From the NCBI GenBank assembly GCA_021734595.1, contig JAIPIO010000008.1, positions 1 through 26,645 on the forward strand: a stretch of DNA of 26,645 nt. The letters run 5' to 3'. Under the pieces are notes generated by a model. That model had not been told where the DNA came from. It ran no database searches and worked only from the letters and a program-made list of their open reading frames with translations. This document shows positions 7,649 through 15,818 of this stretch, in pieces. Within the stretch, counting starts at the first letter, position 1. Each line of letters opens with the position of its first letter. The translations under genes were made by a program, and so were the position numbers. Source of the stretch: Kiritimatiellales bacterium (GTDB lineage Bacteria > Verrucomicrobiota > Kiritimatiellia > Kiritimatiellales > Pontiellaceae).

Positions 7649-10600
7649 ATGAAGCGTTCAGTGGTTATTATCGGAGCAGCGGTAGTTTTGGCATCGACGT
7701 CGGCGTACGCCGATTATGTAAGTGCAGTTCTTGCGGACGGGCCGGAAGCCTACTACCGCTTTGAGGAGAGCACCGGGGCGATGAGTATCGCGGACAGCTC
7801 CGGCAACGGACACGATAGCAAAACTGTTTCGAATGTTTTATTGGGGCAGCCCGGAGCCATGGGAAACGGCGGGATGTTTTCCAACGCCTATGTACAACTC
7901 AACCTTCAGCTTTCGCCGGACGCAGGCAGCTTCACCATCGAGGCACTTTCCTGTTTTGATACAACAGATATCAACCGGCACATCGCCTCGCAGCAGGATG
8001 GTGCGGGACAGGGGCGCGCGCTGCTGTACCGGGGCGGCAGTTCGAAACTCACCAGTTACCTCGGCGGTGAAGCCTCGACGTCAACCGTCACCTTTTCCCG
8101 GGAGCTCTGGCACCATGTGGTTATGACCGTGGAGGACGGCGGCACGAATGATACCGTGCGGTTTTACATTGATGGCGGATTTGTCGGGGAAAACGTCGTA
8201 ACATCGGAAGCCACGGACGGCGATTGGATACTGGGTGCCGCAAAGGATTACACAGCCGGGCTGATCGGTCTGCTCGACGAGGTCGCCATCTATACCCATC
8301 AGCTCAGTGGTGCCCGTATTGCGGCGCACTATAACGCGCTTATTTCTGCCCCCTCTGTGCAGACTTCTTCCGACCCTGCCGAAGGAGGATCTTCTCACAA
8401 TAATATGCAGCCGTGGCAGGCGATTAATTACCTTGTTGCGCTTAAGGGGGAGCTTCCCGGCGCCGCAAACTGCAGTAACACCATGATGAGTGAGATTGCC
8501 ATGTTTGCCGGTAATTTTGCCCCCGCCGGCTGGGCTTTGGCAGACGGACAACTCCTTAATATTGTAGAGAATGCATATCTGTTTTCTATTATCGGCACCA
8601 CCTATGGCGGCGATGGCACAACCACGTTCGCCTTGCCCGACCTGCGAGGCCGAGCCGCAATTCATACCGGCAGCGGGCTCGGTTTGTCTTCCCGGATGAT
8701 CGGCCAAAAAACGGGGCAGGAAAATGTCACCTTAACAGAAGCTCAACTTCCCTCACACCTGCACACGTTGCCGCCATCAGCCGATAACACAGATCTGACC
8801 GGCGACGGTCAACCGCACAACAACATGCAACCGGTTTTAGTGACGACCTACACCATTGCCATCGACAGCGACACGTTTGCTTCGCCGTTCGAGATCAGTG
8901 GCAATGGACCGACTTTTTTGGGTGAAATCCGCTGTTTTGCGGGCGTGGTTGCGCCCAGTGGAACGGCGAAGCTTGATGGGCAGCTGTTGCCAACGTTACT
9001 GAATGCAGATCTGTTTTCTATTCTAGGCACCACATATGGCGGCGACGGGCAGACGACCTTCGCCTTGCCCGACTTGAGGGGACGAATGCCCGTTGGTTGT
9101 GGTCAGGGGTCGGGGCTTTCGAACGTAATCCGCGGCGACATGTTCGGAGCGGAAACCATCGCGCTGAGCGCTGCCCAAATGCCGGCCCACTCACACACCT
9201 GGACTGATTCATCCGGCCTTCAAACATCCGGAGTCTCCGGAAACAACGAGCCACACAGCAATATGCAGCCCTCTACGGGGCTTAACTATATCATTGCCCT
9301 GACAGGAACTGTTCCTTCCAGCCACGGAACGGATTTGGATGAGCATTTTATGGGAGAGGTGGTTCTTTTTGCCGGTGATTTTTCACCGGAGGGCTGGGCA
9401 TTTGCGGACGGACGGTTGCTTGCCATTTCGAGCTATCCGGCTTTGTATTCCCTTTTGGGCACCACCTATGGCGGCGACAACAGAACCACCTTCGCCCTGC
9501 CCGACCTGAGGAGTCGAACGGCGATTCAGGCCGGGCAAGGATCCGAACTATCGAACAGAGGTCTTGGCGCTCGGAGTGGAGCAGAAAGCGCAACGTTGAC
9601 TATGAACGACATCCCGGCTCATATCCATACGCACAGCGACCCTTTCACCCCGGTTCATTATGTCTCCCCGAACGGGGAGGGTCATTTTCCATACACCACC
9701 TGGTTCTCTGCTGCACATACGATCCAGGATGCCGTGGATGCCGCCTTCTGGGAAGATACGGTACTGGTTGATAGCGGGACTTATAATTTCGGTGGAACCG
9801 ACGATTCCCGTGTGGCGGTTCCGCCCGGCCTGACCGTTCGAAGTATCCATGGTCCGGAGCACACCGTGATTAATGGGAAATCAACCGTTCGGTGCGTTGA
9901 GCTTGGCACGAACACAACCCTTTCCGGTTTTACCCTGACCAAGGGATTTACGCCCAGCAGCGGCGGCGGGTTTTATTGCACCTCCCGCTCTTGGTATGGC
10001 ATCCCTCTAGTCTCCAATTGCGTCATCACCGGCAATTCGGCCGGTTACAACGGCGGCGGGAGCTATGGAGGCACGCTGACGCACTGCACGCTCACGGACA
10101 ATTTGGCCGATTACGAAGGCGGCGGGAGCTATAGAGGTACGCTGACGCGCTGTACCCTCAGGGGCAATGTAGCGAAACAGGGCGGAGGGAGCTCCTATGG
10201 CACGCTAACGCACTGTACGCTCACGGACAATTTAGCGGAACTGGGCGGAGGGAGCAGTGGCGGCACGCTAATCCATTGCACACTTTCGGAAAATGAGGCG
10301 GCAATTCTCTCCAGCAGTTATAACGCCAGCGGTTGCGGCGGCGGAAGTGCAGATTATACGTTGAAAAACTGCATCGTTTGGGGCAACACGGCAGAGGTCT
10401 CAGGAGATAACTGGGATAGCCGTTCGCCGGATATTTCCCGTAGCTGCACGATGCCTGATCCCGGCGGAACCGGCAATATCACCAACGCTCCGATGTTTGT
10501 TTCCGGCAACGATTTTCACTTACAGGCGGAATCCCCCTGCATTGATGCGGGAACCAGTCTGGCCGACATCGTTGACGATCTCGACGGCACGCCGCGCCCG

Positions 10601-10963
10601 CTCGACGGCGATAAGAATGGTTCGGCTATCCCGGATATGGGTGCGTATGAATATTTAAATGCCGCTGCTGACTCCGATGGCGACTCCTTCACTGATGGCG
10701 ACGAACAGATTGCCGTCACTGGCATCACCGATAGCAACGACTGGTTCCATGTGAGCGCCTTTACGAGTAATTGTATCGTCTCCTTCGATTCGTCGGAGGA
10801 GAGACAATACACTCTGCAGAGTTGCACTAATCTCATCGACGGTGTCTGGAGTAACGTCGCCGGACAGGTGGATGCTATGGGTAACGGAGGGGAGCTGACC
10901 CTCATCGATCCCGTCGCCACGAACTCCCCTTGCTTCTACCGCGTTCTCGTCGAAATTCCCTAG
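7649..10963 (+). CDS. Large secreted protein: LamG-like, triple tail-collar modules, beta-helix
   Basis: The ATG at 7649 follows AGGGG and gives a signal peptide (MKRSVVIIGAAVVLASTSAYA); a GTG two codons upstream is the alternative. The product is 1104 residues. Domains in order: LamG/concanavalin-like fold (about 25-230, with AYYRFEES and LLDEVAIYTHQLS); three phage tail-collar domains of the microcystin-dependent-protein type (about 280-365, 425-510, 569-655, each with GTTYGGDxxTTFALPDLR); and a right-handed beta-helix (about 670-1004) with GGGS-GTLTHCTLTDNLA rungs and the terminal GAYEY motif. A calcium-loop segment (DSDGDSFTDGDEQ, about 1008-1021) and an 80-residue C-terminal domain end it. 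Each collar is preceded by an NMQP-xxxxNYxxAL segment, which in free-standing family members follows the collar. The array therefore begins with an orphan C-terminal half. Probably cell-surface or secreted, perhaps adhesive or glycan-binding; the function is not known. Confidence 0.85.
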   Translation: MKRSVVIIGAAVVLASTSAYADYVSAVLADGPEAYYRFEESTGAMSIADSSGNGHDSKTVSNVLLGQPGAMGNGGMFSNAYVQLNLQLSPDAGSFTIEALSCFDTTDINRHIASQQDGAGQGRALLYRGGSSKLTSYLGGEASTSTVTFSRELWHHVVMTVEDGGTNDTVRFYIDGGFVGENVVTSEATDGDWILGAAKDYTAGLIGLLDEVAIYTHQLSGARIAAHYNALISAPSVQTSSDPAEGGSSHNNMQPWQAINYLVALKGELPGAANCSNTMMSEIAMFAGNFAPAGWALADGQLLNIVENAYLFSIIGTTYGGDGTTTFALPDLRGRAAIHTGSGLGLSSRMIGQKTGQENVTLTEAQLPSHLHTLPPSADNTDLTGDGQPHNNMQPVLVTTYTIAIDSDTFASPFEISGNGPTFLGEIRCFAGVVAPSGTAKLDGQLLPTLLNADLFSILGTTYGGDGQTTFALPDLRGRMPVGCGQGSGLSNVIRGDMFGAETIALSAAQMPAHSHTWTDSSGLQTSGVSGNNEPHSNMQPSTGLNYIIALTGTVPSSHGTDLDEHFMGEVVLFAGDFSPEGWAFADGRLLAISSYPALYSLLGTTYGGDNRTTFALPDLRSRTAIQAGQGSELSNRGLGARSGAESATLTMNDIPAHIHTHSDPFTPVHYVSPNGEGHFPYTTWFSAAHTIQDAVDAAFWEDTVLVDSGTYNFGGTDDSRVAVPPGLTVRSIHGPEHTVINGKSTVRCVELGTNTTLSGFTLTKGFTPSSGGGFYCTSRSWYGIPLVSNCVITGNSAGYNGGGSYGGTLTHCTLTDNLADYEGGGSYRGTLTRCTLRGNVAKQGGGSSYGTLTHCTLTDNLAELGGGSSGGTLIHCTLSENEAAILSSSYNASGCGGGSADYTLKNCIVWGNTAEVSGDNWDSRSPDISRSCTMPDPGGTGNITNAPMFVSGNDFHLQAESPCIDAGTSLADIVDDLDGTPRPLDGDKNGSAIPDMGAYEYLNAAADSDGDSFTDGDEQIAVTGITDSNDWFHVSAFTSNCIVSFDSSEERQYTLQSCTNLIDGVWSNVAGQVDAMGNGGELTLIDPVATNSPCFYRVLVEIP
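8391..9630 (+). repeat. Three tandem tail-collar repeat units in the secreted protein
   Basis: NMQP-containing segments begin near residues 247, 388 and 533, a period of about 141-145 residues. The DNA around GTTYGGD-TTFALPDLR recurs at about 8593, 9027 and 9459 and is similar but not identical, so duplication is old enough for many synonymous changes. Confidence 0.85.
10052..10300 (+). repeat. Beta-helix rung repeats, period about 63-66 bp
   Basis: Four consecutive units of 21-22 residues, each GGGS-(Y/S)-xGTLTHCTL-x-(D/G)N-x-A, begin near 10052, 10118, 10181 and 10243. The DNA is close to identical between some units, which points to recent expansion of helix turns. Confidence 0.8.
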
Positions 10964-11275
10964 GCCATAGGTACCTTCCAATCCCCGGAAAAATCCGCGT
11001 CCATCCACGTGATCTGCGGGTCAATGCCTTCCAACCATTGGAAAGCGAAGATATTTACCTAATAAGAAATATGGCCAAGCTTGCTGTAAGGTTTGTAAGT
11101 TTAAGATGTAATTGCCTACTTTGATGCTTACAAACCTAAGCAGATGCAGTGAAATCGGGCCACCTGAAAGGTGAAAATGAAAGAAACGAAACCACTCACC
11201 CATTGAGCAAAGGTAATAAAATGAGAAAAGAGCAGATATCATTTACACAAACCACGTTTCTTTCATTTTCATTTC
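10964..11275. other. Non-coding stretch with nested inverted repeats
   Basis: I see no gene here. It holds a copy of the 15-bp palindrome (11029-11043) with a weaker version at 10976-10990, an 11-bp inverted repeat AGGTTTGTAAG (11089-11099 and 11127-11137), a hairpin CACCT-GAA-AGGTG (11161-11173) and a perfect 17-bp inverted repeat (11172-11188 and 11255-11271). The last of these ends four bases before the stop codon of the convergent AraC gene. None is followed by a clear T tract. It could be paired 3' ends of two convergent genes, a remnant of a small mobile element, or a structured RNA. Confidence 0.6.
11029..11043. repeat. 15-bp palindrome, copy 4
   Basis: TTCCAACCATTGGAA between the large secreted protein and the AraC gene. 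Confidence 0.85.
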
Positions 11276-12487
11276 TTAGGCTGACCGGAATGACTTGCGG
11301 TATTTGGCGGGCGTGATGCCCATCCACTTGCGGAACTGCTTGATAAAGTAGCTCTGGTCACCAAAGCCGGTTTCGTAGGCGATGTCGGTGCAGGAGAGGT
11401 CGCTGGATTCCAGGAGTCGCCGCGCCTCCTGGATGCGCAGGTAGTGGATGTTCTGCAGCACGGTTTTCCCGGTGGTCTCCTTAACGAGGTGCGCGATGCG
11501 GAAGGTGCTCAATCCCGTGGTGCGGGCCACATCCTCCAGCGTAACGGATTCGGTGAAGTTTTCGGCAATGTAGTCGAGCGCTCTGCCGACGGTCGGACTG
11601 GCGGGTCGGACACCCTGCCGGAAAATACTGTTCATGAAATCATCCAGCGCTTCGCGCAGCACGTTGCACAGGTCGTCGAAATCCTTGGTTTCCACAATCC
11701 GTTCGATCCAGCCCATGTGCCGTTCGAGCAGGGGTTCCATCAAGGGACTGTCTTCGACCGCGGCGCGCACGAGATAGCCCATCATCTCAATGGCGCGGGC
11801 ACGAACCACCACCTGCTTGGGTGAATAGAGAAACATGGCGGCGAGCATCTTGTTGAAAATCCGGCGGGCGCCGGCCCGGTCACCCACGCGGATGTGGGAG
11901 AGCAGGATGCGCTCATCATCGTAGGGGTACGCCCGGTTCTGCTCCACCTTGCGCTGATGGATCTCCTCGGCAATCTGGCGCTGCTGCTGCATCTGGTCGC
12001 GGTTCCGAAACAGCTGCAGCGGCTGCCACCCGCAGGCCCGGTAGGCAATGGTGAACAACTCCTCTGCCGCGCCGCGCATTTTTTCCTGCGGGAAGACGGT
12101 AACCTGCCGGACAAACTGCTCCGCTACCTTCCGCCCGATCCCTTCCGCCGCAAAATAGTTGGTGGCGGCAATAACGTTATAGGGGTCATCCTCGGGCATG
12201 ACATACCCGGCATACAGTCCCCCGCGTAGCTCTTCGCGCTCCATCAGCGGCACCATCCAACTCATAATGCCCGGCGCAATGAAAAATACCTGCGTCTCTC
12301 CCCACCGGACGCACTCCCCCAAGGCATGCGCACGGTTCTGGTTCAATGCCATCAGACGTTCGATGGAAGCGGTGCCCTCCGGCAACATTACCGAACCACT
12401 CGGGTCGATCAACCGCACGGACAGACCGCAAAACGCGCGGTATTCACGCACGACCGAACTGAACATTCGCTTCGACAAAACCGGCAT
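11276..12487 (-). CDS. AraC-family regulator with probable PocR-type sensor domain
   Basis: A 403-residue regulator. The C-terminal AraC domain (about 300-403) has both helix-turn-helices (LEDVARTTGLSTFRIAHLVK near 317-336; CTDIAYETGFGDQSYFIKQF near 366-385) and the closing GITPAKYRK. The N-terminal part (about 8-160, FCGLSVRLIDPSG, GGLYAGYVMPEDD) resembles PocR-type ligand-binding domains found with corrinoid methyltransferase genes. The middle part (185-290) is helical. The start at 12487 follows GGAGGAAATCC. It is transcribed away from the corrinoid protein gene, the usual position of the local activator. Its likely targets are the two promoters sharing TCAGCAAGATC (12546-12556 and 15923-15933). 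The inducer is unknown; a methylated substrate or corrinoid state is inferred. Confidence 0.88.
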   Translation of the reverse strand: MPVLSKRMFSSVVREYRAFCGLSVRLIDPSGSVMLPEGTASIERLMALNQNRAHALGECVRWGETQVFFIAPGIMSWMVPLMEREELRGGLYAGYVMPEDDPYNVIAATNYFAAEGIGRKVAEQFVRQVTVFPQEKMRGAAEELFTIAYRACGWQPLQLFRNRDQMQQQRQIAEEIHQRKVEQNRAYPYDDERILLSHIRVGDRAGARRIFNKMLAAMFLYSPKQVVVRARAIEMMGYLVRAAVEDSPLMEPLLERHMGWIERIVETKDFDDLCNVLREALDDFMNSIFRQGVRPASPTVGRALDYIAENFTESVTLEDVARTTGLSTFRIAHLVKETTGKTVLQNIHYLRIQEARRLLESSDLSCTDIAYETGFGDQSYFIKQFRKWMGITPAKYRKSFRSA

Positions 12488-12545
12488 AGGATTTCCTCCG
12501 CAACGGCAGGAAACTAACAGGAGGAGAATGGTTACTCAACATCTA

Positions 12546-12577
12546 TCAGCAAGATCATTATATAGTTCAGCCCGATT
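12546..12577 (+). promoter_or_regulatory. Candidate AraC-type operator, direct repeats 21 bp apart
   Basis: TCAGCAAGATC (12546-12556) and TCAGCCCGATT (12567-12577) match at 8 of 11 bases and start 21 bp apart, two helical turns, the arrangement AraC proteins prefer. The first copy recurs exactly at 15923-15933 in front of the second methyltransferase operon. Confidence 0.55.
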
Positions 12578-12602
12578 CTTCTATTTTTACATCGTAAATA
12601 CA

Positions 12603-12608
12603 TATACT
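12603..12608 (+). promoter_or_regulatory. Candidate -10 box of the corrinoid protein operon
   Basis: TATACT lies 46 bases after the candidate operator and about 38 before the start codon. No good -35 hexamer is found at 17 bases (TCTATT), consistent with activator dependence. Confidence 0.45.
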
Positions 12609-12646
12609 GTGCTGTACGTATTTAAAAAATTCACAGGAGGATAGTC

Positions 12647-13273
12647 ATGGCAAGAAATGAAGCACTGTTTGAAGCGGTTATAAAAGGCAAGCGACCGGAT
12701 GTGACCGCCATCGTCCAGCAAGAGGTCGACAAAGGCACCAACGTTGCCGAGATTTTAATGGAGTCCATGATTCCGGCCATGGCGGAAATCGGCGAGCGCT
12801 TTTCGCGCAACGAGGCCTATGTCCCTGAAATGCTCATCGCTGCGCGCGCCATGCAGGCCGGACTGGATATCCTGGATCCCCTGCTGGCCGCCGCCGGCCA
12901 CGAACCGCTCGGCAAGGTTGCCATCGGAACCGTCAAGGGCGACCTCCATGACATCGGCAAGAATCTCGTGGCCATGATGCTTAAGGGCGCGGGGTTTGAA
13001 GTAATGGACCTCGGTGTCGATTGCGATGTGGATAAATACAAGGACGCAGTCGCCAGCGGTGCGCAGGCGGTTCTGCTGAGTGCGTTGCTCACCACCACCA
13101 TGCCCTATATGAAGGAAATCGTAGAAGGCCTGAAAGGAAGCGGCGCGAAAGTACTCATCGGCGGTGCACCGGTGACGAAGGAATATGCGGACGGCATCGG
13201 GGCCGACGGCTATGCCGATGACGCCAACACGGCCGTGAAAGCGACGAAAGCAGCCCTTGGTCTTGCTGCGTAA
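12647..13273 (+). CDS. Corrinoid (B12-binding) methyltransferase protein
   Basis: A 208-residue corrinoid protein of the MtaC/MtbC/MttC type, of usual length. An N-terminal helical cap (about 1-85, with NVAEILMESMIPAMAEIGERF) precedes a B12-binding Rossmann domain with the base-off/His-on motif GDLHDIGKN (H101 is the lower cobalt ligand) and the later VLLSALLTTTMPYM and LIGGAPV stretches. It shuttles a methyl group between two methyltransferases in the cytoplasm. The start follows CAGGAGG. It is the first gene after the divergent AraC regulator and precedes the activator gene by 25 bases. Partner methyltransferases are presumably the UroD-fold proteins downstream. Confidence 0.95.
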   Translation: MARNEALFEAVIKGKRPDVTAIVQQEVDKGTNVAEILMESMIPAMAEIGERFSRNEAYVPEMLIAARAMQAGLDILDPLLAAAGHEPLGKVAIGTVKGDLHDIGKNLVAMMLKGAGFEVMDLGVDCDVDKYKDAVASGAQAVLLSALLTTTMPYMKEIVEGLKGSGAKVLIGGAPVTKEYADGIGADGYADDANTAVKATKAALGLAA

Positions 13274-13298
13274 CACACCGCGTGCTACCTTTCGCCAC

Positions 13299-14942
13299 AT
13301 GGCAGTAATCATTAATTTTGAAGGGCGCTCGGTCGCTGTCGAATCAGGCAGCGACCGGTCTGTTTTGGATCTGGCGCGCGAGGCGGGCTGGCATATCGAC
13401 GCCAAGTGCGGCGGAAAAGGATTCTGCGCCAGCTGCAATGTACTGCTTGGTGCGGGGCATTACCGTGTCTTCGCGGAAGAAATTGAAGTACTGCCTGAAC
13501 AACGGCGCGAGGTGCTCGCCTGCCAGACCGTGGTACTGAGCGAAACCGCCGAGATTTTTATCCCACGCTCCTCCGTAATTGCGCTCGACGGTGCGCGCAT
13601 TGCCGATGAAATGGAGATTCCGGAGCACACCCTCAACCCGCGTTTCGGAGAGGGGTTCGGCATCGCCGTCGACGTGGGCACCACCACCGTCGTGGCAGCG
13701 CTGGTTGACCTGTCAACCGGCAAGGTCGTCAGCCGCGAATCGCTTTACAACCAACAGATTTTGAAGGCCGATGATGTGGTATCGCGCATCTCGCTCTGCG
13801 ACGATGACGCTAATCTGAAAATACTACAGGAACTGGTGATTGAGCACACCCTCAACCCGCTCATCCAAAAGCTGTGCGCTGGAACCGGCACCGACAAGGA
13901 GCAGATTGTCCAACTCGCGGTATCCGGCAACACCGTGATGATGCACATCTTCTTCGGCGTATCGCCGGTCAGTATCGGCGTGATTCCCTTTAAACCGGTC
14001 AGCCTGACATTTGAAAGTATAGCCGTCGCGCTGGGTATCGATGTTAAACCGGATGCCGTCATTGCAGCCGTGCCCGCCATCTCCGGTTATGTGGGTGGCG
14101 ATATCACATCTGATATTTTCGTTTCCAATCTCTGGAACCAGAACGGCTTGACCGTGCTGATCGATATCGGCACCAACGGCGAAATGGTGGCCTGCCACGC
14201 CGGACAGATGACCGCCTGCGCCACCGCCGCCGGCCCGGCCTTCGAGGGTGCGGGACTGCTCCACGGTGCCCGCGCCGCCAGCCGCGCCATTGATACAATC
14301 AATTATGACGAGACGCTCCAGTTTGAGCTGACCGTGATCGGCGAACCCTACCCGATGGGGTTGTGCGGCTCGGCCATCATCGACTTTATCGCCTGCGGCT
14401 TCCGGTGCGGACTCATCAATGCCTACGGCCGCTACGATGTGGAAATGCTGAAGGCACAGGACTGCCACGAAACCGTCTGTGGCATGCACGCGTGCATACT
14501 TGTCGACACCGAGCAGTCGGCCACCGGTGAAACCATCACCGTTACCGAACACGACATTGCCGAAATCCTCAAGGCCAAGGCGGCCATCTATGCCGGTCTC
14601 AAGACGTTGCTGGCCGAACTGGGTAAAACCGTTCAGGAAATCGATTGCATCATCCTGGCCGGCGGATTTGCAAAGCACATCAATCTCGAAAACGCAGTCA
14701 CCATCGGACTGCTTCCAGACATTGGAATCGAAAAATACAAAGTCATCGGCAACGGCTCGCTCGCCGGCGCCGCCCTCGCCCTGCTTGATCAAGGCACCGG
14801 GCAGGCCTATCTCGACATCATTGACAAGCCGAAGGTAATCACCCTCAACCAGACTGCGCATTTCACCAACTATTTTCAGGAAGCCCTCGCCCTTCCCAAT
14901 CTAGATGAATCCGATTTTCCAAATATTTTATCAAACCACTGA
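13299..14942 (+). CDS. Corrinoid activation protein (2Fe-2S plus ASKHA ATPase)
   Basis: A 547-residue reductive activator of corrinoid proteins (RamA-independent RACE type). An N-terminal ferredoxin-like domain has the cysteine set C37, C43, C46 and C75 (AKCGGKGFCASCN ... LACQT). It is followed by an ASKHA/DUF4445 ATPase domain with AVDVGTTTVVAAL, VSGNTVMMHI, LIDIGTNGEM, CATAAGPAFEGA and LAGGFAKHI. It uses ATP and low-potential electrons to return oxidised Co(II) corrinoid to Co(I). I chose the ATG at 13299; an upstream TTG at 13257 would overlap the corrinoid gene and adds non-conserved residues. No clear Shine-Dalgarno sequence is seen, so coupling to the corrinoid gene 25 bases upstream is likely. 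Its stop codon lies inside a repeat arm (14934-14962). Confidence 0.92.
   Translation: MAVIINFEGRSVAVESGSDRSVLDLAREAGWHIDAKCGGKGFCASCNVLLGAGHYRVFAEEIEVLPEQRREVLACQTVVLSETAEIFIPRSSVIALDGARIADEMEIPEHTLNPRFGEGFGIAVDVGTTTVVAALVDLSTGKVVSRESLYNQQILKADDVVSRISLCDDDANLKILQELVIEHTLNPLIQKLCAGTGTDKEQIVQLAVSGNTVMMHIFFGVSPVSIGVIPFKPVSLTFESIAVALGIDVKPDAVIAAVPAISGYVGGDITSDIFVSNLWNQNGLTVLIDIGTNGEMVACHAGQMTACATAAGPAFEGAGLLHGARAASRAIDTINYDETLQFELTVIGEPYPMGLCGSAIIDFIACGFRCGLINAYGRYDVEMLKAQDCHETVCGMHACILVDTEQSATGETITVTEHDIAEILKAKAAIYAGLKTLLAELGKTVQEIDCIILAGGFAKHINLENAVTIGLLPDIGIEKYKVIGNGSLAGAALALLDQGTGQAYLDIIDKPKVITLNQTAHFTNYFQEALALPNLDESDFPNILSNH
14713..14727. repeat. 15-bp palindrome, copy 5
   Basis: TTCCAGACATTGGAA in the activator gene, read as LPDIGI. 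Confidence 0.85.
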
Positions 14943-15067
14943 AAACACGGAATACACAGACAGTAACTCCATTCAAATGCATATATTATTCCAGTCCGCA
15001 TTGTATCAATGTCCATTAGCGTTTATCTGTCGTTCAAATTTCCGTGTGTTCCGTGTATTCCGTGGTT
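14934..15067. repeat. Small element with 29-bp imperfect inverted termini
   Basis: The left arm 14934-14962 (AACCACTGAAAACACGGAAT and on) and the right arm 15039-15067, read on the minus strand (AACCACGGAATACACGGAAC and on), match at about 24 of 29 bases. They are built from ACACGGAA units. The left arm covers the stop codon of the activator gene, and the right arm ends seven bases before the DUF1638 start. The inside shows no gene. It resembles the dispersed ACACGGAA repeats I have seen in environmental bacterial genomes; no transposase is present. Confidence 0.65.
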
Positions 15068-15074
15068 CAAATAA

Positions 15075-15818
15075 ATGAAGTATAAGCTGATCAGTTGTGA
15101 GATTTTTTTCCGGGAGATGGAATTCCTTTTGGAGCAGTCGCCCCATGAGATCGACGTAGAGTTTATGCAGAAAGGCCTGCACGACATTCCGACCGCAGAG
15201 ATGCGCGCGCGCATCCAGGATCAGGTCGATGCGGCATCCGAAGAAAACCATGACGCCATCCTGCTCGGCTATGGGCTGTGCAACAACGGGCTCGACGGTG
15301 TGCTCGCGCGCAACGTCCAGTTGGTACTGCCGCGTGCCCACGACTGCATCACCCTCTTTTTCGGCAGCCGCCAGCGTTATCAGGAATATTTCTTTTCCCA
15401 TCCCGGCACCTATTTTCTGACCACCGGATGGATCGAGCGCAACAAGATTGCGGAGGAACTCAAGCAACTCAGCATCCCGAACCAGACCGGCATGGACATG
15501 ACCTACGAAGAACTTGTCGAAAAATACGGCGAGGACAACGCACAGTTCCTGTGGAAGGAGCTCTGCTACACCGAAAGAAACTATTCGCAGATCACCTTCA
15601 TTGAAATGGGGGTTGAACCCGACGGATCATTCGAGCAAACCGCGCGGGAAGAGGCGGTTTCCAAACATTGGAAATTCAGCAAAGTCCCCGGAGACCTCTC
15701 CCTGATCCGCCGCCTGCTCAACGGTGACTGGGATGAAGAGGATTTTCTGGTTGTCCCGCCGCACCACCGCATTGCCGCCAACCACACCGAAGCCATCGTC
15801 GCCGCCGAACCCGAATAA
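15075..15818 (+). CDS. DUF1638 domain protein
   Basis: A 247-residue protein with the features of DUF1638: start MKYKLISCEIFFREMEFLLE, DAILLGYGLCNNGLDG, LPRAHDCITLFFGSRQRY, PGTYFLTTGW and late conserved WDEEDFLVVPP. It has no signal peptide or membrane segment, so it is cytoplasmic. The family has no established function to my knowledge but recurs next to corrinoid methyltransferase genes, as here. The conserved Cys and His residues (CEIFF, GLCNN, RAHDC) could bind metal or corrinoid, which is inference. No Shine-Dalgarno sequence precedes it: the bases there belong to a repeat arm. One 15-bp palindrome lies inside the gene (SKHWKF). Confidence 0.85.
   Translation: MKYKLISCEIFFREMEFLLEQSPHEIDVEFMQKGLHDIPTAEMRARIQDQVDAASEENHDAILLGYGLCNNGLDGVLARNVQLVLPRAHDCITLFFGSRQRYQEYFFSHPGTYFLTTGWIERNKIAEELKQLSIPNQTGMDMTYEELVEKYGEDNAQFLWKELCYTERNYSQITFIEMGVEPDGSFEQTAREEAVSKHWKFSKVPGDLSLIRRLLNGDWDEEDFLVVPPHHRIAANHTEAIVAAEPE
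15659..15673. repeat. 15-bp palindrome, copy 6
   Basis: TTCCAAACATTGGAA in the DUF1638 gene in the third reading frame (SKHWK). Confidence 0.85.

Noticed and set aside
8391..9630. Tail-collar domains as a sign of a prophage
   Set aside because: No other phage gene is near, and the protein has a signal peptide and non-phage domains.
10052..10300. Regular 63-66 bp repeats as a CRISPR array
   Set aside because: The repeats are in frame, encode beta-helix rungs and have no unique spacers or cas genes.
12528..12644. 38-residue leader ORF with AGGAGG before its ATG, ending next to the corrinoid start
   Set aside because: The likely -10 box (12603) lies inside it, so the transcript would not contain its start. 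The Shine-Dalgarno match may be chance in the AraC leader.
13257..13298. TTG start for the corrinoid activator
   Set aside because: It would overlap the corrinoid gene and add residues unlike the family; ATG at 13299 begins at the conserved N-terminus.
13824..14861. 345-codon minus-strand frame
   Set aside because: Antisense to the corrinoid activator with no recognisable domain.
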